Shown here in pieces: positions 61,026 through 64,000 of a DNA stretch of 64,000 nucleotides (the stretch's first letter is position 1; every line of letters begins with the position of its first letter). This stretch comes from an uncultured bacterium (GTDB taxonomy: Bacteria; Planctomycetota; UBA8108; UBA1146). Location of the stretch: NCBI GenBank assembly GCA_913056395.1, contig CAJXMG010000008.1, positions 29,115 through 93,114 of the forward strand, given 5' to 3'. A program made the position numbers and the translations under genes. The notes under the pieces are model-generated. The model was given only the letters and a program-made list of their open reading frames with translations, did no database searches and was not told the origin of the DNA.

Positions 61026-61235
61026 CTAGAAATCGACCGATTCCTCCTCGCGCTGATCCGGCATGGAATCCTGTTCCTCAGTCACCACCGTTTCTTCGCA
61101 GACCATGGGAAAGGGGTGAGTAGGAACACCGGGAATGACACCCCCGGCGATGGCTCCCGCCAGCAGGAAAAGACGGCTGCTGGCCGCGGAGGATCGTGGA
61201 GTGATCTTCCTGGTAGACCCGGTGGTCACAGACAA
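61026..61235 (-). pseudogene. Remnant or small gene carrying the hydrophobic tail module
   Basis: A 69-codon frame from TTG 61235 with no ribosome site and a stop just upstream. From residue 21 it reads RLFLLAGAIAGGVIPG, then HPFP and EEQDS, closely matching the end of the protein at 55683 (YAGAIAGGIIPG, HPYP, HEQDS). Only the tail is present, so I regard it as the 3' remnant of a lost paralogue or a small stand-alone gene. It sits between the kinase and the DUF3298-like gene. Confidence 0.45.
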
Positions 61236-61368
61236 GGTTTACGCGGATGAAGTACGTGAGGCGCCGCACCCCAAAAAGTGGACAGTGGTCCGATACCAGG
61301 ATCTTGAGCGAAGAGTGCGGGAAATCTGTGCTCCCTACTCCCGTTACCCCAAGAAGGATGCGGGTTGA
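61135..61368 (+). CDS. Possible small ORF opposite the tail-module remnant
   Basis: A 77-codon plus-strand frame. From about residue 20 it has coding-like codon use (GTG, CTG, AAG, TAC) and a protein-like sequence (IFLVDPVVTDKVYADE, YQDLERRVREICAPYSRY). Its first third is antisense to the tail-module frame. It may be a fragment of another gene with a lost 5' end. No family is recognised. Confidence 0.3.
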   Translation: MTPPAMAPASRKRRLLAAEDRGVIFLVDPVVTDKVYADEVREAPHPKKWTVVRYQDLERRVREICAPYSRYPKKDAG

Positions 61369-61523
61369 AGCGGGAGTGACTTGTGGATACCCCATTCCAT
61401 TTCAGAGTTTGTGAAGAGCTTTCCGGTTTGAAAATGGTAGAGGGATTTTTTTGATTTCCTGTTACATTCATCGTCCGGCTTTTGTCGGATGCACGCCGCA
61501 TTGATTGAGGTTGAGGGATATAT

Positions 61524-62375
61524 TTGAAGACGTTATTGATCGTTGCGGTGTTGATGGTGCCGCTGTTTGCGTGGTTTGTGGAGCTGGCTGCGAGACCTTC
61601 CTTTTATGAGCGTTGGGACACCCGAAAAGCTGGCGAAGACTATTATGACCACATCTCCCATGTGCTTGAATCTGTGCCAGTTTCAAGCGTGGACAAGAAA
61701 GTCTGGGCTTTTTGGCAAAAAACAGGCTTCTCTGTCTTTACCAAGGGCAAGGAAAATTTCTTTAAAGCAGAGATTCCCCAGTTTGACTGTACCGAACCAC
61801 TTTCTGAGGCGGTCTTCAAATTTCTTCAGGAGGAGATCCGGGCCGTTGCCAAAAAGATACGGGAAACTTCTCTGGAGCCTCACAGGTTGTGCTATCCCGA
61901 GCACTTCCTGGTTCACGACAGCACCTACTATCGCATCGTTCAAAAAAGACTCTGTACCTCGGAATTGGTGAGCCTGGAGGAATATCGATATTTTTACCCT
62001 GATTGGGCGATTCACGACGGAATCACCGTTTTGGGTCGTAACTTTGTCTGGAACGGTTCGGCCATACAGGAACTCGAAATGGCAGATCTCTTTGAAGGAT
62101 CGTCGGAAGGAGATTGGCTTGCGGTACTGGAAAAGGAACTGGAAGTAGCTGGAGTACAGGAATGGACCGAGAATTATTCCCTGAAGCCGACTCGGCAGTT
62201 TTTCATAACCAGGGAGGGACTGAATCTGATTTTCCAGAGGTATGAGTTAGGTGGCTACTATTCTCAAACTTCAAAAATGGTCCCCTGGAATCGTTTGAAT
62301 TCGATCCTGAAACCGGACACCCCGGTAACTCGGTGGGTCGAGAAACAGCTGCAGAAGCAACGGAAAGATGGGTGA
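61524..62375 (+). CDS. Exported DUF3298/RsiV-like protein
   Basis: A 283-residue protein with an N-terminal signal or anchor (LLIVAVLMVPLFAWFVEL). The C-terminal part (FFITREGLNLIFQRYELGG followed by a Tyr/Ser stretch and VPWNRLNSIL) matches the DUF3298 layout of RsiV/PdaC proteins, which are extracytoplasmic. The N-terminal half would correspond to their partner domain but is weaker. The TTG start has GAGGG upstream. It is near a sigma/kinase locus, but RsiV-type anti-sigma function is not supported by any transmembrane-plus-cytoplasmic domain here. Confidence 0.65.
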   Translation: MKTLLIVAVLMVPLFAWFVELAARPSFYERWDTRKAGEDYYDHISHVLESVPVSSVDKKVWAFWQKTGFSVFTKGKENFFKAEIPQFDCTEPLSEAVFKFLQEEIRAVAKKIRETSLEPHRLCYPEHFLVHDSTYYRIVQKRLCTSELVSLEEYRYFYPDWAIHDGITVLGRNFVWNGSAIQELEMADLFEGSSEGDWLAVLEKELEVAGVQEWTENYSLKPTRQFFITREGLNLIFQRYELGGYYSQTSKMVPWNRLNSILKPDTPVTRWVEKQLQKQRKDG

Positions 62376-62391
62376 GAACCCCATGAAAAAA

Positions 62392-62423
62392 CCCCCGGGC
62401 TGGAGATCGCTCCAGCCCGGGGG
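62392..62423. terminator. Bidirectional Rho-independent terminator
   Basis: A perfect 14-bp stem (CCCCCGGGCTGGAG) with loop ATCG. A T tract follows on both strands (GGTTTTG on plus, GTTTTTTCATG on minus). It ends both the DUF3298-like gene and the succinate dehydrogenase operon. Confidence 0.92.
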
Positions 62424-62446
62424 GGTTTTGTGGAAGAAAGAACGGC

Positions 62447-63208
62447 TCAGTTCTTCACGGTTTCTTTCTTCCCTGGGCGGAGTTTGCGCATCAGCCACAT
62501 GAGGGGGTCGTAGAAGCGGTCGACGACCCTTTCCTTCAGCGGAATGATGGCGTTGTCGGTGATGCCGATGTGTTCCGGGCATGCTTCGGTACAGCAACGG
62601 GTGATGTTGCACAGGCCGGAACCACTCTCGTCCTTGACCTCCTGGATGCGATCGTCGGTATCGAGGGGGTGCATGTCGAGGCTGGCGAGGCGCGCCATGA
62701 AGCGCGGGCCGGCGAAGTTCTGCTCGGTTTCGCGATCCCGCAGAATGTGACAGGTGTCCTGGCAGAGGAAGCACTCGATGCACTTGCGGAACTCCTGCAC
62801 CCGGTCGACGTCCTCCTGCATCATGCGGTGTTCGCCATCCGGATCGCGCTCGCGCGGGGCGAAGGGACGGATGCGTTCATTCTGCTTGTAGTTCCAGGAG
62901 ACATCGCAGGCCAGATCCTTGATCACCGGGAACGCCTTCATCGGCTGCAGGGTGACGGTCTCACCTTCCTCGAAGGTGTTCATGCGCGTCATGCATGAGA
63001 GACCGGGCTTGCCGTTGATCTCCATGCTGCATGAGCCGCACTTGCCCGCCTTGCAGTTCCAGCGGCAGGAGAGATCGGAGGCGTGCTCCTTCTGGATCTC
63101 GTGAATGCAGTCGAGCACGACCATGCCGGGCTGGACTTCAACGCTGTAGTCGACAAACTCGCCACCATCCTGATTACCGCGCCAAACGCGGAAGGTTCTC
63201 TCAGACAC
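62447..63208 (-). CDS. sdhB: Succinate dehydrogenase/fumarate reductase iron-sulfur subunit
   Basis: A 253-residue B subunit of complex II, at the inner membrane. The [2Fe-2S] ligands are Cys52, 57, 60 and 72 (CKAGKCGSC). The [4Fe-4S] and [3Fe-4S] motifs are CIECFLCQDTC and CCTEACPEH. It passes electrons between the flavoprotein and the quinone site. The GTG start at 63208 overlaps the stop of the A subunit by 8 nt and has GGAGG upstream. Order on the minus strand is A then B, as in Bacteroidota and similar non-proteobacterial operons. Confidence 0.95.
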   Translation of the reverse strand: MSERTFRVWRGNQDGGEFVDYSVEVQPGMVVLDCIHEIQKEHASDLSCRWNCKAGKCGSCSMEINGKPGLSCMTRMNTFEEGETVTLQPMKAFPVIKDLACDVSWNYKQNERIRPFAPRERDPDGEHRMMQEDVDRVQEFRKCIECFLCQDTCHILRDRETEQNFAGPRFMARLASLDMHPLDTDDRIQEVKDESGSGLCNITRCCTEACPEHIGITDNAIIPLKERVVDRFYDPLMWLMRKLRPGKKETVKN

Positions 63209-64000
63209 GGCTGCCCTCCAGTTCTTCCAGAGTCGAGTGAGCGATCTTGTGCAGATCTTCCGGGGCGTCCTTGCGCATCTCCTTGCGCACTTCGAGGTTG
63301 CCCTCGGAGTTGAGACGGACGACGCCGTTGTAGGTCAGGCCCTCTTCCCGTTCGCCCTCGAAATCGAGGCGGGTGTGAGCCCCGCGGCTTTCTTCCCGCT
63401 GCAAGGCGCAGAGAGCCGTGGCTTCGGCGGAAGTGATCATGTTGCGCAGGTCGATGCAGGTGTTCCAGCCTGGGTTGTACTGGCTGGTCGGGTGGGCCTT
63501 GACGTTGGCGACCCGCTTTTTCAGTCCTTGCAGCGCTTCGATGCCCTCTTCCAGTTCCTTGCCCTCGCGGACGATGCCGACGTTGAGCTCCATGATCTTC
63601 TGCAGATCGTCGACGACCACGTAGGGGTTTTCGCCATCCTCGCGGTTGAGGAAATCGGTGACGCCGCGCATGTGCTCGTGGACCTGCTCCTGCTGCACAT
63701 TCGGCGAGCCGGAGAGGTTGTCGAGGTACTCCTTGGCACCGCGGCCGGCGCGGGCGCCGAAGACGATGAGGTCGGAGAGGCTGTTGCCACCGAGGCGGTT
63801 GGCCCCGTGCAGTCCGGCGGAACACTCACCGGCGGCGAAGAGTCCGGGGACGCAGGTCATCTGGGTGACGCCGTCGACGCGGATACCACCCATGTAGTAG
63901 TGCAGGGTGGGTCCGACTTCCATCGGCTGGGCGGTGATGTCGACCTCCGCCAGCTCCTTGAACTGGTGGTACATGGAAGGCAGCTTGCGCTTCACGAAAT
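63201..64000 (-). CDS. sdhA: Succinate dehydrogenase/fumarate reductase flavoprotein subunit (5' end beyond window)
   Basis: The C-terminal 266 codons of the A subunit; the start and FAD-binding N-terminus lie to the right of the window. Visible are HYYMGGIRVD, the FAD-site motif GECSAGLHGANRLGGNSL and the C-terminal helical domain. The catalytic Arg region ESRGAHTRLDF is intact. It oxidises succinate or reduces fumarate. The stop overlaps sdhB by 8 nt. Confidence 0.95.
   Translation of the reverse strand, partial: FVKRKLPSMYHQFKELAEVDITAQPMEVGPTLHYYMGGIRVDGVTQMTCVPGLFAAGECSAGLHGANRLGGNSLSDLIVFGARAGRGAKEYLDNLSGSPNVQQEQVHEHMRGVTDFLNREDGENPYVVVDDLQKIMELNVGIVREGKELEEGIEALQGLKKRVANVKAHPTSQYNPGWNTCIDLRNMITSAEATALCALQREESRGAHTRLDFEGEREEGLTYNGVVRLNSEGNLEVRKEMRKDAPEDLHKIAHSTLEELEGSRV

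Noticed and set aside
62989..63825. 278-codon Arg/Pro-rich minus frame
   Set aside because: Shadow of sdhA/sdhB in another frame, arising from high GC.
1..64000. CRISPR arrays, insertion sequences, phage genes, tRNA or rRNA
   Set aside because: No direct-repeat arrays, transposases, integrases or cloverleaf/rRNA-like sequences were recognised by eye; a tRNA scan could still find a missed one.

Overview
The window is a dense, mostly chromosomal stretch from a Gram-negative bacterium. I infer a Planctomycetota-like lineage, or a close neighbour in the PVC group. The grounds are two secreted di-heme peroxidases ending in dockerin/EF-hand-like repeats, a sigma-factor-like protein translationally coupled to a Ser/Thr kinase with a DWG motif and a large beta-propeller region, a lipoprotein sulfatase, DUF1579, a secreted FAD oxidoreductase of the FAD_oxidored type and a PPi-type phosphofructokinase. 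No rRNA, tRNA, CRISPR array, insertion sequence or phage gene was seen. TGA is used as an ordinary stop throughout.

Left to right. 0-4 kb: a FAD monooxygenase cut by the window edge, a 7-TM histidine kinase, and a lipoprotein/beta-rich gene that looks broken by two in-frame stops. 4.1-8.3 kb: a plus-strand operon of an SDR dehydrogenase and a complete ribose-type ABC importer. 8.4-13.8 kb: two tandem paralogous di-heme peroxidases sharing an upstream 17-nt element. 14.2-18.6 kb: a peroxiredoxin and the convergent polyphosphate pair ppx/ppk. 18.8-23.6 kb: an SDR, a phosphatase-like protein with an altered P-loop, a SixA-like phosphatase, a RimK-like ligase, ychF and a small membrane protein. 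23.6-28.7 kb: a five-gene minus-strand operon (Nudix, HAD-like, amidase, esterase-DUF1579, membrane protein). 28.8-36.7 kb: a sulfatase, a heterodimeric ABC exporter, PPi-PFK and a purple-acid-phosphatase-like enzyme. 36.8-48.5 kb: an ABC-F protein, a VWA protein, a PhoD-like phosphatase, twin secreted proteins of unknown family, an MFS transporter, a Tat-exported alkaline phosphatase and a chalcone-isomerase-like protein.

48.6-54.2 kb carries the most striking cluster. Four genes overlap by 4 nt each. They encode a cyclic-nucleotide-binding/[2Fe-2S]/ferredoxin-reductase/cytochrome-b fusion, a pentaheme cytochrome, a mono-heme Tll0287-like protein and a secreted flavoprotein. Together they suggest a coupled route moving electrons from cytoplasmic NAD(P)H to an extracytoplasmic flavoenzyme. 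55.7-61.4 kb holds the sigma/kinase pair, flanked by a gene and a remnant that share a recurrent hydrophobic C-terminal tail module. The window ends with a DUF3298-like protein and the succinate dehydrogenase/fumarate reductase B and A subunits, the latter cut by the right edge.

Phosphorus metabolism recurs: ppx, ppk, three unrelated secreted phosphatases and an 11-bp tandem repeat upstream of the alkaline phosphatase. Heme- and flavin-based redox proteins are the second theme. All functions are read from motifs without database searches.
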